This document shows, one piece after another, positions 45,401 through 57,454 of a stretch of 64,000 bases of DNA. Origin of the DNA: Trichosporon coremiiforme. Lineage: Eukaryota > Basidiomycota > Tremellomycetes > Trichosporonales > Trichosporonaceae. The DNA is taken from the NCBI GenBank assembly GCA_039545355.1, contig BCJJ01000009.1, positions 1,033,757 to 1,097,756 of the forward strand, read 5' to 3'. Within the stretch, counting starts at the first letter, position 1. Each line of letters opens with the position of its first letter. The notes beneath the pieces are model-generated. The model did not search any database. It was given only the letters and a program-made list of their open reading frames with translations, and was not told the DNA's origin. Both the position numbers and the translations under genes were made by a program.

Positions 45401-48400
45401 TCGTACGCAAGATGCTGGACCGCGACATCACCGTGTCGGACCTGACGACCCTGAACGTCAGCATCCGGTCAAACGCAGCCGAGTGAGTTTCTTCTTAACA
45501 GGCACGTTGCTCAGCACTGACTCTATATCAGTTGGGTCCAGCACTTCCTTTCGCTCAAGGGACAGGTCGCCCTCGCCAAGTACCTCAGCGGTGTGCAGGC
45601 CAAGGAGGGCAAGTTCTACAACCCGGGAGACGACAGTCTGGAGTTAGAGACACTGAAGTGTTTCAAGTGTTCGCTCAACAACGTTGTGAGTCACAGTGAT
45701 GGATATTTGATGATGGCGTGTTTGGGTCAGTCGCACTGACTTTCTCTCAGATTGGCGTTAATGATGCTCTGCACAACCCCCCAGTCATCGAGGCTATCGC
45801 CAAGTCGTTGCTCTCGCCTAACCCGCCCACGCGCAAGGTTGCCGCGGAGATCCTCACGTTCTTCGCTTGGCATGATCAGACGTCGCCAGACCGTCGCGGG
45901 CTTGCGCTTGTGTTACGCGCTTTCGACGCTCTGGAGAGCGAACACAACAAGAAGCACAGCTCGTTAAGCAAAAAGGTGTCCAAGTTTGAGCTCTGGTTGC
46001 GCCAGACCGAGGACTTTGTCTACCACCGCGGTCGCATGGGTTCCACTGTCGGACAAGGACAGCTGACCAAGGGCATGGACCAGGTCCAGATCAATGACTA
46101 CTGCGTAAGTTTGCCGCTACTCTTCGTTTACTGACGCGCAGCTTACCATGGTCCTTCTTGCGTCCGGTCTCGCGTCGGCGAGCGATACCCGAGCCCGCGT
46201 CTCCGTTCGCAACCAGCTTGACCTCGCCAAGCTGCCAAAGGTGTTCAGCCTGCTGAAGGAGTGGAAGAACCCGGACATCACCAAGTCTATCAAGGACTAC
46301 GAGGAGGAGCACGCAACGGATCTCCGCGAAATAACCGTCGAGAAGAACGCACAGCCCGTACAGGCTCTTAACACGCCGAACGAGGTTATCCATGCCGTCC
46401 TGCGCGAGACCGACGGAACCGTTGCTGGATCCTATTTTGTCGACACCATGCGTCACATGCTGCTGATCAAGGAGAAGGGCGAGGAGAAGAACCGCATGTA
46501 CCAGCTCATCGACCAGCTGGTCCAGAACGTGGTCATGCACGACTCCCCGGAACTCAACCAGGATTGGACGCGCGCATTCGGCCAGTCGATCCCTCACGTC
46601 CTCGGCCGCTTCTTCGACCAGCAGCAACTGCAAGACTCCCAGTCTGAGACCCGCGAGATCCGAGCCAAGCTTGCGCGCATGGAGCGCGAGAAGGCCGATC
46701 TCCAAGACGAGATTGCTGCGGGTGACCAAGGTCTCGTCGGTCGACTGAAGGCGCAGATCGCCGAACTCGAGGAGCGACTCCGGAGATCTCGAGCTGCGAC
46801 GCAGAGCTTGGAGGACCAGATGAGCGGCATGCGCAAGGACTACGACAACCGTATCAACGATCTCGAACTCTACGTCCAGGAGCTGTTCAACATGCTCCGT
46901 GAAGCCAACCACCTCGACCAGGTCCAGTCTATGACCAACGGCCCCATCAACCGCGAGAAGCTGATTCACCAGCTGCGCGAGCAATGGGAGCGTAAGAAGA
47001 CTATCCAGAAGCTCGAGGGCCGTAAGAAGCGCCGCCCTAGCAAGGCCGGATCGCGCGCCGAGGGTCAGGATGAGGACCGAGACACCGTTGCTAGCGACAA
47101 CGAGACCTTCGAAGGCGGCTCCGAAGACGACTACGACAGCGACGACGCCGAGATCCTGGAGGGCATCAAGGGCCAGCACTCCGAGTCTCGTCTGCTCGAA
47201 GCGCGCAAGAAGCGCGCTTCCCGGGCTCAGAAGGCTCTGTCGCGCGATCCCGCTGTCGCTGCAGGCGGCTCCCCTGGTGTTCGTCTCTCTCGCGGCTCCA
47301 GGGTGTACTCGCACTCCCGCAGCGGATCGCGCTCGTCTCAGCTCGTCGAGTCGCCGGAGGAGCGCATCCGCGCGCAGATTCAGCAGTCTCTGGAGTCTGG
47401 TGCCGACCGCGTCATCTCTGGCCAGGGTCCTCAAACTGGTGTATCCTCCACGGAGGCGCGCCGCTCGCAGGACGCCAGCGCTCCGCCCATCCACGAGAAG
47501 TCTGCTCTGCGTGGGTCCAAGAAGCCTGCCCTTCCTCCCCGCTTCCTCGAGGAGATCAGGCACCGCGTCAGCCACCGCAACGTTTCTGCCCCGGCCATCG
47601 TGCAGCTCAACGACGAGGACCCCGACGTCGCGGACGCTGTCCGACAGACTCTGCTGGAGACTGGTATGACGTTCGGCGCCCCTGTCCGCCGCGCGAGCTT
47701 CGCCTCTCAGGTTCTGCAGCGTGCCAGGACCATCCGTGCTTCGTCTCACGAAGCTGAGGACTACTTCCCGAAGGACCCCGCCAGCTTGCCTACTCTAGAC
47801 GAGGAGGAAGCGGAAGAGCGGGAGAAGAGAGCGTCAGAGATCCCTCCTGTTCCTGCTGAGGCTCCTGTGCCCTCCCCGGACGCCCAGCCGGCGTCAGGAG
47901 CGACTCCGGCAGCGGCACCGCCCCCACCGCCTCCCCCTCCACCACCGCCGCCTCCTCCTCCTCCTCCTCCTCCCCCGCCCCCGCCTCCTCCTCCGCCAGG
48001 GCCTGGCATGGTTGCCGGTGGTGCGGGCGGTCCGCCTCCTCCGCCTCCTCCGCCTCCCCCGCCCATGCCTGGAGGTATGCCCGGCGGCATGCCCGGCGCC
48101 CCGCCCGGTATGGCCGGTCTCCTCGCTGGCATCAAGGGCGGTGTCAAGCTCAACAAATCTGGCGGTCCTCGCAAGCCTATTGCTCCAGGTGGCGGTCCTG
48201 GTGCTCCTCCTCCCCCGCCACCTCCGTCATTCGTTCCGCGTGCCCCTGGCGCGCCGATTGGAACGCTCTTCCATGGCGTTAACGACAGCCGCAAGCAGGT
48301 GGCCATGATGGCATCAAAGAGGATGAAGCAGCTGCAGTGGGACAAGGTGTCGAAGGCTCAGCTAGAGAAGACGATCTGGTCCGAGGCTGACAACCCCGAG

Positions 48401-50475
48401 GTCGAGGAGCAGGTCATGGACCGCATGAAGGCGGTCGACCTGTGGTCCGAGATCGACCAGGAGTTCAAGGCGCGCGAGATCATCCAGAACGCGGTTAAGA
48501 AAAAGAAGGAGAGCGAACTGCTGTCGGTGCTTTCTGCCGATCTCCGCAAGCGCATCGAAATTCTCATGGCCGGCTCCACTGCCAAGTCGTACAAGGAGCC
48601 CGAGAGGCTGTCGGATGCGATTTCTGAGTTCAACTCGGAGCTCTGCACGGAGACGTTCCTTTCAGAGCTCCAGGGGGTCCTGCCGAACGACGACGAGCGC
48701 GGCAAGCTTCTCACGCATGTTGCCGATTCGCCCGCCGAGCTCGAGCTGCTGCACCCCGCCGACCGACTCATGGTGCGCCTCATCCAGCTGCCTCACCTAG
48801 CCGACCGTGTCCGCGGAATGCTCTTCCAGGTCCGCTTCGCTCAGAATATCGAGCTGCTGCAGAACGTGAGTTTACCAAGTCGTCTTCTGCTAACAACCAG
48901 TCCCTTGACCTGCTCACCGTTGCGTGCGAGGACCTGCGGCACGCGAAGAAGTTCCAGCAGCTGCTCAACGTCATTCTTACAATGGGCAACTACCTCAACG
49001 GAACCAACTTCGCCGGTGGTGCCTACGGTTTCAAGATCGGCTCGATCAACAAGCTCGTGGACACCAAGTCGTCGAACGGCCAGAACCTGCTCCACTTCCT
49101 CGAGAGAACAGTGTCGTCACACTTCCCCGAGCTGCAAGGATTCATCGATGAGCTCTCCAAACCCTCCGAAGCGAACCGCGTCAGCTTCTCGGACATGCAG
49201 TCGACGTCGAAGCAGATGCTCGACGAGATTCGCAAGATCAGGCGCTCGCTCGAGGAGAACTTCCAGGATGCCAGCGACGGCTACACTCGCAAGATGTTCC
49301 GCTTCGGCGCCGCCGCCGAGGAGGACCTGCAGACGCTCCGCGACGGCATCCTCAACGCCGAGAAGGGTCTGCGCGATGTCGAGACGTACTACGGGGAGGG
49401 CGAGGAGCACGGCCGACCGCTGCAGAGCCAGGACTTCTTCGGCATCTTCCGCACGTTCACGTCGTCGTACAAGTTCTGCCAACAGCAGAACCGTGCGCGT
49501 GCCGAGGAGGCAGCTCTCCGCGAGAAGCGTGCTGCTGCCCGCGCCGCCCTCACGCCCCAGGTTACGGGCTCCTCGCACAAGGAGGCCGAGACGAACCTCA
49601 TCGACTCGCGCCTGCAGCGCCTCAAGCTTGAGGGCACGCCACGTATCCGCCGCGAGAAGCGTTCCGCCGCCCCGCCGTCGCCATTGCCTGCCGCCGCGGA
49701 CTTCAGCGACTTATTGCTCCCATCGGTCGACGCCGAGAACGTCGACTACGGCAGTCTCGCGCAGAAGATGATGATGAACATGCTCGATGACCCGACTCAG
49801 CTTCCGGAGACGCCCGAGTTGACTATCACGAGGCGACACTCGCGCTCCGCCTCCGGAAGCAGCATCGTCGCCGAGAGCCCTACGAAGGCTACCTTCTCCA
49901 CGGACCCGGTGTACCTCCTGAACGAGGCTACGGTCGACGAGGAACCGGAGAACGAGCGACGCGCCGAGGTCGAGCACGAGCAGGATCTGGCGCGCGATTC
50001 GCCGGCGCCCGAGGATGACGAGAAGAGCATTTACAGCACGCACTCGCGCCAGCCGTCCTTCGCGTCGCAGCATTCGCGCAAGTCGTCTGTGGCTTCCATC
50101 ACGTCCGTGCACTCGAGGCACACCTCGATCACGTCGCTCAATTCGCTGTCCAAGTCTGTCCGCGGGCCGCCCAGCCGGACGAGCCAGGCCGGCACGCCGT
50201 TGTTCGGCGAGGACTTCCGAACGAGCACACCCCTCAGCGCGCAGATCACGGACACGCGGTCCGACACGCCGGCGGGCTCCAATGCCGAGGAGGAGAACAA
50301 GGTCGACTTGAACTCGCCGCCTGCGAGCCCGCCGCCAGCCGCCGCAGAGGAGCCGGAGAAGAAGGCGACCCTCGCGCCGCCGACGCCAGAGGACGACCCG
50401 AATGACGACTCGTACAACTTTTCCCTGGGCTCAGACACGATCGTGTTAAGCATGCCCGACGATGTTGATCTCTAG
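42409..50475 (+). CDS. Formin (Bni1-like) actin nucleator with long N-terminal extension
   Basis: Five exons: 42409-45482, 45532-45685, 45751-46104, 46142-48865 and 48901-50475, giving 2,626 residues. Residues 1-880 are low-complexity Ser/Pro/Gln. They include about nine copies of a basic motif (R/E)RxR-x-S-(F/I) near 415-615 and an SIAP repeat near 655-685. From about 892 (PNEFHFPRPSNEEIDRLFFD) to 1,330 is the Rho-binding/FH3 regulatory region, then a coiled coil near 1,357-1,456. FH1 is a run of about 27 prolines near 1,787 plus further PPPPP blocks, for profilin-actin. FH2 runs from MKQLQWDKVSKAQLEKTIW near 1,921 to about 2,310, with MGNYLNGTNFAGGAYGFKIG and LLHFLER. The tail is disordered and again Ser/Arg-rich. 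The protein should nucleate unbranched actin filaments at sites of polarised growth and at the division ring under Rho control. Confidence 0.96.
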
Positions 50476-50694
50476 TATCATAACAGATATACCCCGCATA
50501 ATCACAGCGTACCACGGTGACCCCATCCCTACGAGAGACGATTTTTCCCTGTCAAAACAGTGTACATATATTTACAGCCCATAATAGTACCCCGCATCAT
50601 ACTCGTCCTGAGCACAGCATATGCATGGTTTGAGCAGACAGTCTGGAAAGTCCCAATGATGATGCATGATACAGGTATGTAGCCCAACTCTAAA

Positions 50695-52295
50695 CTACTT
50701 CTCGAGCTCGACGTCGGCGACGAACACGCCATTGCGCGCCTTGACGGTGACCCAGCGGCCGAGGCGGGGCTCGCGTCCGACAGCGGCGACGATTCGGATC
50801 CCCTTGGGGGTGTTGAGGATCTGGATCGAGTTGACGAATCCATTGACGTTGATGCTGCCGGCGTCCTCGAAGCGCTTCAGGTCCTGGTCAATCTTCCAGA
50901 ACCTGATCTCTCCGTCCCAGCTACCCGAGGCGAAGAGGTTGCTTCCGCGAAGGTGGGCGAGAGCGGTGATCCAGCGCGGCTTCGGCCCCGTCTCGGACGG
51001 GAGGAGGTTGTGGCCCTCGCTGTCGGTACCGTGGGCGAGGACGTGGGTGAAGAGGGGCTTCTTCTTGCCCGTGCTCCAGAGCGCGATGCTGCCCGTGTCG
51101 CCGCCCGAGATGAAGTGCGAGTCGTCGAGCATCGTCACAACATCGACGGAACCCTCGACCCACTCGCCCTCGGGCGTACGCGTCTTGCCGCCGGCACGCA
51201 GGACGAGCTGCACCTCCTCCTCGACCTTCCAGAAACGGCAGGTCCGGTCCCTGCTTCCCGCCGTCACGCACGTCGTCGGCTTCAACGACGAGACGGAGGG
51301 GATGCTGTCCTGGTGACCGTAGAAGGTCTCTAGCGGCGAGAGAGTCGAAAGGGAGTGGAGGGTGAGGTGTCGCGAAAGAGAGGCGGAGAGGAGGTGGTAC
51401 GTCGGGTTGTTCAGCGGCGGGAGGGCGAGCGACTGAATGTCAGTTCAAAAGTCGACAGCAAACTCACAGTAACGGCGTCCTTGTGCCCCCGCATGCCTGT
51501 CGTCCACTCTGGCGTCTCTCCGCTAATGTCCCACACGCCAATAACACGGTCCTGTCCTCCGGTAACGAGCCACTTGCCATCCTCGCTCGCAGCCATGCAG
51601 AGCACCGGTCCGTTGTGGCCGCCATCCGTCGAGTGGAGTGGCGTGTTCTTCAGCCCCGAGTCGAGACGCTGCACGCCACCCTTCGTCGACACGTAAATCG
51701 CCTCGACACCCGTCACCTTGCCGTCCGCGGCTTTCGGCTTGGACAGAACCATGCCCACACCCGTCGGCACGGCACCCAGCGCCTTGAACCGCGGGTTCGT
51801 AGCCGACGCAGATGAGTAGAACATGTAGATCCGGCCCTCAGCCTCGTCCACCTCCTGCTTCAAACGAGACGCGATGAGCTCGCGGTCAATGTCGGCCGCA
51901 TCGTAGTCGTCCTCTTCCCGGGCTGGCTGTTAGTCACACCTTTGCAACCTGGCAGCTACACCCTGCTGTGTCCACTCACCCTGCTGCACATCCCGGGCCA
52001 CCTTGTCGAGATAACCCCTCGCGAGACGGACACGCTTCTCGGCGGCGGTCTCGTTGGCGTCCACAAACTCGTCATCGCTCATAATGTGCGGCGCGCGGTC
52101 CTTCTGGAAGTCCATGTCGTCGATGTCGAGCTCGTCGCCGGTCTCGCTCAGGTCCTCGTCCTCCTTCTGCTGTTTCCGTCCTCGTCCGCGCGGGGGCATG
52201 TCATCCCTCGGTCCGCCGCGGGAGGGACCACCACTGCCGCCACCGTTGCGGCTGCGTTTCCGCTTCTTGTCCGACTTGAAGAAGGCGTCGCCCAT
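50695..52295 (-). CDS. RRP9: U3 snoRNP-associated WD40 protein Rrp9 (U3-55K)
   Basis: Three exons on the minus strand: 51980-52295, 51468-51922 and 50695-51432, giving 502 residues (475 in human, 573 in yeast). The N-terminus is very basic with a Gly/Arg-rich part (KKRKRSRNGGG, RGRGRKQQ), then an acidic stretch DELDIDDMDF. The family signature follows: DEFVDANETAAEKRVRLARGYLDKV, then DYDAADIDRELIASRLKQEV. From about residue 150 it folds as a WD40 propeller: WTTGMRGHKDAVTSLA, FYGHQDSIPSVSSL, TTCVTAGSRDRTCRFWKVEEE, SGGDTGSIALWSTGKKKPLF and ASGSWDGEIRFWKID. In the nucleolus Rrp9 binds the B/C motif of U3 snoRNA and is needed for early cleavage of pre-18S rRNA. It is divergent from SEC31 (371 bp between start codons) and convergent with the formin gene. 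Confidence 0.95.
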
Positions 52296-52666
52296 GGTTG
52301 TGTGTCTAGGTTGTGGTGTTGATGCTACCTGCGATCGGTGTCTTGAGCTGTTCGAACAAGCGACTACTGAACTTTTGAGCCGGTCGCCACTTGAGCACGT
52401 GGTTTCCAGGCGCGCTAAGGGGTGTTCAAATAGTCCCGCGATCGAATCCACACCTATCCCATGAACAGGGCGCGATTTTAGGCCCGCGCGACGCCAATGA
52501 CGGTGGTGACGGGCGCGTGGAACCTCCACGCCATGCACACAGGGTGCCTCCACGCCCCGGCCCAGCACGCAGCTCGCAAGCGGCAGCACCGTCGTCGTCT
52601 CGCGTCCATCGAACTCGCCTTCCCCTTCCCTCATCGCACATCACTCACCTACATCGTCCGACAGCC
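52296..52666. promoter_or_regulatory. Bidirectional promoter between RRP9 and SEC31
   Basis: Only 371 bases separate the two start codons, so both promoters and leaders must overlap or adjoin. The SEC31 side is C/A-rich (CCTTCCCCTTCCCTCATCG), as expected for its leader. No classical TATA box is visible. Confidence 0.7.
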
Positions 52667-55600
52667 ATGAAGCTCAAGGACATCTCGCGCACGGCGACGT
52701 TCGCGTGGGACCCGTCCAGCGCCGCGGCCCCGCTCCTCGTCACTGGAGACGCGGCCGGCGCACTCGACGAGAGCTTCTCCAACGAGAGCCACCTCGAGAT
52801 CTGGGCGCCCAAGCTCTACGACCCCGATAACGCTCAGGGCTACGCGCTCGGCGGAAAAGACCAGCCAGGGCCAAAGGGCAAGGTCACCGTCAGCTCGCGG
52901 TGCGTCAACAACATGCAGAGCAGCAGCTGATAGCAGTTTCAACCGTCTCGCTTGGAGCCAGCCGGATGTCACGCCCTCTGGACGCGGCCTCATTGCCGCC
53001 GGCATGGAGACCGGTGAGGTCGCTGTGTACGACCCCGTCAAGATCCTCGACGGCTCGGACGCGCTCTTCTACTCGAACCAGAAGCACACCGGCCCCGTCG
53101 GTGGCCTCAACTTCAACCCGATTCAGAAGAACCTTCTCCTGTCCGGCGCTATCAACGGCGAGGTGAGCACTGCCCGGGGCGCAGACGGTCTGACACTCCC
53201 TAGCTCTACATCCACGACATGAACAACCCCAAGAACGACCCGATCCTCCCCGGCCCCGTGTCTAACAAGCTCACCGAGATCACCTCGCTCCAGTGGAACA
53301 CGACCGTATCGCGTGTGTTCGCGGCGTCCTCGTCCTCGGGCTACACCTCGGTCTGGGACCTGAAGGCCGGCAAGGAGATTGTCTCGCTGCAGTACGGTGG
53401 TGGCGCCGCCCGCGGTGACCTTGCCAGCGGCATGGCCAGCCTCCAGATCGGCAAGCGGCGTGGCATGAGCGATGTTGCCTGGCACCCGGAGCAGGCTACG
53501 CGCCTCGCGACCGCGTCCGAGGACGACGAGTCGCCCATCATCATGCTCTGGGACCTCCGTAACACCCGCGCTCCCGAGCGTATCCTCAGCGGCCACACCA
53601 AGGGCGTTCTCTCCCTCTCGTGGTGCAAGCAGGACGCCGACCTCCTCGCCTCTTGCGGCAAGGACAACCGCACCCTTATCTGGAACCCGTCCACGGGCGA
53701 CATTGTCGGCGAGATGCCTCGCACCGTCGACTGGGCCTTCCAGACCGCCTGGTTCCCCTCCAACCCCAACCTCATCGCGACCGCTTCGTTCGACGGACAC
53801 ATCACCATCGACTCGCTCCAGTCCACCAACCCCGAGGCGGAGGAGGCGACCCCGATCGCTCAGGACGCGTCGGCTGAGGACGTCTTCGGTGCCCTTGGCG
53901 CAGCCGGCCCCAACGAGGACAGGAACAACGTCCAGTCGCTTACCCAGGCGCCCAAGTGGATGAAGCGCCCCGTTTCGGCTTCCTTCGGCTACGGCGGTCT
54001 CCTTGCCACTGTCTCCAACCTCCCCGGTGCCAACGGCAAGAACCAGAGCTCGGTCGTCCACCTCCGCCAGATCACGACTGAGGAGACGATCGTCGAGCGC
54101 GCCAAGCAGCTCAGCGACATTGCCGCCGACAAGGAGAAGCTTAAGGAGTTCTCCAGCGGAAAGGAGGAGGCCGCCTGGAAGGCGATCAACACGCTCTTCC
54201 ACGGCAACTCGCGCGACGAGCTCATCGCCCTCCTCGGCTTCTCCAAGGAGGACGTCGCGAAGCACGTCCAGGAGGCGATCGCCAAGATCTCCCCTGCTGA
54301 AGCCGCCGAGATCGCCAAGGAGAAGGAGCAGGCCAAGCAGGAGGCCGAGACCAAAGAGAAAATCGAGAAGGAGGAGACGACCCCCAAGTCCGACACGACG
54401 CCCAAGTCGTCCGCCGCTTCGCCCCAGAAGTCGGCCGCCAGCGAGCTCTTCGAGGACCGATCCGGCACCCCCGCGACTGCCGGCGGCGACACCGACTTTT
54501 TCGCCTCAATGGCCTCAGGCTCGCTCCGCAACCCCCGTCTCGACAACGTGATCCCCCACATGCCCCAGGACGCCTCGGTTGCTGCCACGATCGGCTCGGG
54601 CTCCAGCGTCCGCTCCGAGTCGCTCACCAAGGACAACAACTTCCACATCTACCCCACCGGCGAGTCGGAGACTGACCGTCTTATCACCCAGGCGCTCGTT
54701 CTTGGTGACTTTACCTCGGCTGTCGACCTCTGCATGGCCTCGGAGCGCTACGCCGACGCCCTTCTGCTTGCTGTTCGCGGTGGCCCCGAGCTGCTCGCGC
54801 AGACGCAGAAGGCGTATTTCCGTCGCTGCACCGAGACGCACCCCTTCTTACGCGTGTATCAGTCGATTGTCACCGAGGACCTCGCCGACATTGTCCAGAA
54901 CGCCGACCTGGCCGAGTGGCGCGTCATCTTTGTCGTTTTGTGTACCTTCGCCAAGGACCAGGACTTTGGGAACCTCGCCGACCAGCTCGGCCAGCGTCTC
55001 CAGTTCAAGTGGCAGCTCCTTGCCGCCTCTGACGCCCCCGAGTCCAAGGCCAAGGCCAAGGAGGCGCGCACCGACGCCACCCTCTGTTACCTCGCTGCCC
55101 GCAACCTCGAGCACGTTGTCAACATTTGGATCAGCGAGATGCAAGAGGACGAGGCGCAGGCCGCTGGCCCCCGCTACACGGCTCACGCCGACGCCCTGCA
55201 GTCGTTCATTGAGAAGGTTACTGTGTTCCAGGCCGCCACTGGCTACGTTGACAAGGACCTGACGACCACGACTGCACCCGAGACCGAGCGCACCTACGCT
55301 CTTTCGGGTCTCTACGACCGCCTGTACGAGTACGCCGACCTGCTCGCCACTCAGGGTCTCGTGGATGCTGCTGCCAAGTACGTCCAGATGACTCCCAAGG
55401 GCTACAGCCGCAGCCAGGGAGGTGCCCAGCTCGACCATGCCCGTGACCGTCTCTTCTCGGCTGCCGGTGTCCAGGAGGCTGGCCCTTCGAAGGCTGCGTC
55501 TTCCTCGGCGTTCGGTGGCAAGAAGGCTGCCTCTGCCACTGCTTCATCGAGCCGCTACGCTGCCGCCTCGTCTGGTTACGGTGCTTCACCCTACAGCGCC

Positions 55601-57172
55601 AGCACTGGCGCCTACGGTGCTCAGCCGTCGTTCCAGCAGCCTTCGAACCCGTACGGTGCTCCCAGCAACCCGTACGGCGCTCAGGCTCAGTCTGGACCGT
55701 ACGGCGCTGCTCAGTCGCAGACACAGTCGAGCCCTTACGCGCCCCCGCCATCGCAGCAGCCCCAGCAGTCGCAGCAGCAGCAGCAGTCGAACCCGTACGC
55801 CCCTCCGCCGTCTCAGCAGCAGCAGTCTCAGTCGAGCCCATACACGCCCTCTGGACAGCAGCAGTCGAGCCCGTACAGCCCGTACGGCGGCAGCTCGAAC
55901 GGTTACGGTGCTCCCTCGCAGTCGCAGTACGGTGCTCCTTCGCAGTTCCAGCCCACGTACGGTAACAACACTGTCCCGCCTCCGCCGCCAAAGGCTGGCC
56001 AGAGTGGTAACGCTCGGTCGCAAACCCCCTCTGACCCTGTCGTGCCCGCGTCGCAGCGCCGCGACATGCCCGGATGGAACGATGCGCCGTCGATGGGCAT
56101 CAAGCGCCCCAGCAGCTCTGCCCGCAACACGCCCAAGGCCGCGCCCATCACCTCGCCCTTCCCCATGGCCGACGGTGCTCCCAACCCGTACGCTGCGCCT
56201 CCGTCTGCTGGGTCGGCTCCTCCTCCCGGCCCCCCTCGCGGCGGCAATGCTCCCGGCATCCTGCCGCCCCCTCCCAAGGGTGGCCCTCGTCCTCCCTCTG
56301 CCGCTGCTAACCGGGCGTCGCCTTCTTCCCAGCCGCGGGTCATGTCTCCCCCGATCACTCAACCGTTTGGCCAGACCCCGTCCCCCAACCCTTACGCGGC
56401 GCAGCCCCAGCCTCCCTCAAACCCTTACGCAGCTCAGTCCCAGCCTCCCTCCAACCCCTACGCCGCTCCTCCCCAGCACCAGCAGTTCGGTGGACCTCCT
56501 CCTCCCGGCGCCCGGGCAGGTCCCCCTCCTCCCCGCGGTGGACCTCCTCCCCCTGGCGTCGTCGCTGGACCGCCGCCTCAGCGCGCTATGTCTCCGCTCG
56601 GCCCCAACGCCGGCCGCCCGCAGCAGCACCTCGGTGGCCTCGCCTCGCCTCCCGCCCACAACGCCCACCTCGCCGGTCCGCCGCCTCCGGGTGTCCGTGC
56701 CGGCCCCCCTCCCCCGGGACGTGCTGGCACGGCCTCGCCTGCGCAGAACAGCGCGCCTTCGCCCGCGCCCGCCGCACCCCCCGCGGCGCCGAAACACCCG
56801 GCCGGAGACAGGTCGCACCTGACGGAAACGGGCCGTCCGATCTACGAAGGGCTCAACGGCGAGCTGCAGCGCATCAAGTCGGGCTCACCCCCGGCGCACC
56901 TGAAACGCATTGTGGACGACACGGAACGCAGGCTCAATATCCTGTTTGACGACCTCAACAACGACACGGTTGCGCCTCCCACGGTCGAGAAGCTGAGCGA
57001 GATTGTCCAGGGTGAGTTCAGAATTCGTGGCAACGAACTGACAGAAACAGCCATCAGTGCCCACGACGCCAACACGGCGCTGGCTATTCACGTCGACCTC
57101 CTCACGACCGCGACGGGCGACACGACTCACTGGGCTCCCGGTGTCAAGCAGCTGATCCGTCTCGGCATCTAG
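52667..57172 (+). CDS. SEC31: COPII outer-coat protein Sec31
   Basis: Four exons: 52667-52899, 52937-53162, 53204-57011 and 57051-57172, giving 1,462 residues. The N-terminal WD40 propeller (about 1-410) includes MKLKDISRTATFAWDP, GGLNFNPIQKNLLLSGAING, SNKLTEITSLQWNTTVSRVF, ASEDDESPIIMLWDLRNTRAP and LSGHTKGVLSLSWCKQDADLL. An alpha-solenoid (ACE1) region at about 640-840 contains LITQALVLGDFTSAVDLCMA. Residues 915-1,350 are a Pro/Gln/Ser/Tyr-rich linker with repeated NPYGA, NPYAA and PPPPG units that should bind Sec23 and stimulate GTP hydrolysis on Sar1. The last 110 residues are the helical Sec31 C-terminal domain (THLTETGRPIYEG-like start, IVQAISAHDANTALAIH, PGVKQLIRLG). It builds the outer cage of ER-derived vesicles. 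The last intron (39 nt) is a multiple of three and stop-free; the family alignment favours removal. Confidence 0.96.
57012..57050 (+). other. 39-nt stop-free intron near the SEC31 3' end
   Basis: Donor GTGAGT directly after VQ, branch site ACTGAC, acceptor AACAG. Removing it joins EIVQ to AISAHDAN, the continuous helix known in this domain. Keeping it would insert 13 residues without shifting frame. It is therefore either a very short constitutive intron or a regulated one. Confidence 0.8.
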
Positions 57173-57454
57173 CTTGTCATGTGACTGTTAGACCTGGTAG
57201 TTTTTGAGAATGCAAAAAGAGACTTGAAGACTTAGATCATTAAACATGAGCAAGAGCGTGATACGGTGTAGTTGCATGAATTGTCTATTGGGATTGACTG
57301 ATGTGTGTATGGGGTTTGCGCTTTGCAGGAGTAGGGCGTGGGGTAGCGCTATGTGGGTGTGGGTATAAGGTTGCGCTGTGTGTATGTAATGAGATGCGTG
57401 AATGCTAGGTGTTAGGTGTCATGTATGGAGTGCGGTATTGGCTACAGATAGATG

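Noticed and set aside
46091..47749. 552-codon open frame on the minus strand
   Set aside because: It is the exact antisense of the formin FH3/coiled-coil exon, whose plus-strand translation is clearly homologous to formins. GC-rich codon third positions keep the reverse frame open.
53123..54265. 380-codon open frame on the minus strand
   Set aside because: Antisense shadow of the SEC31 WD40 region; no domain of its own.
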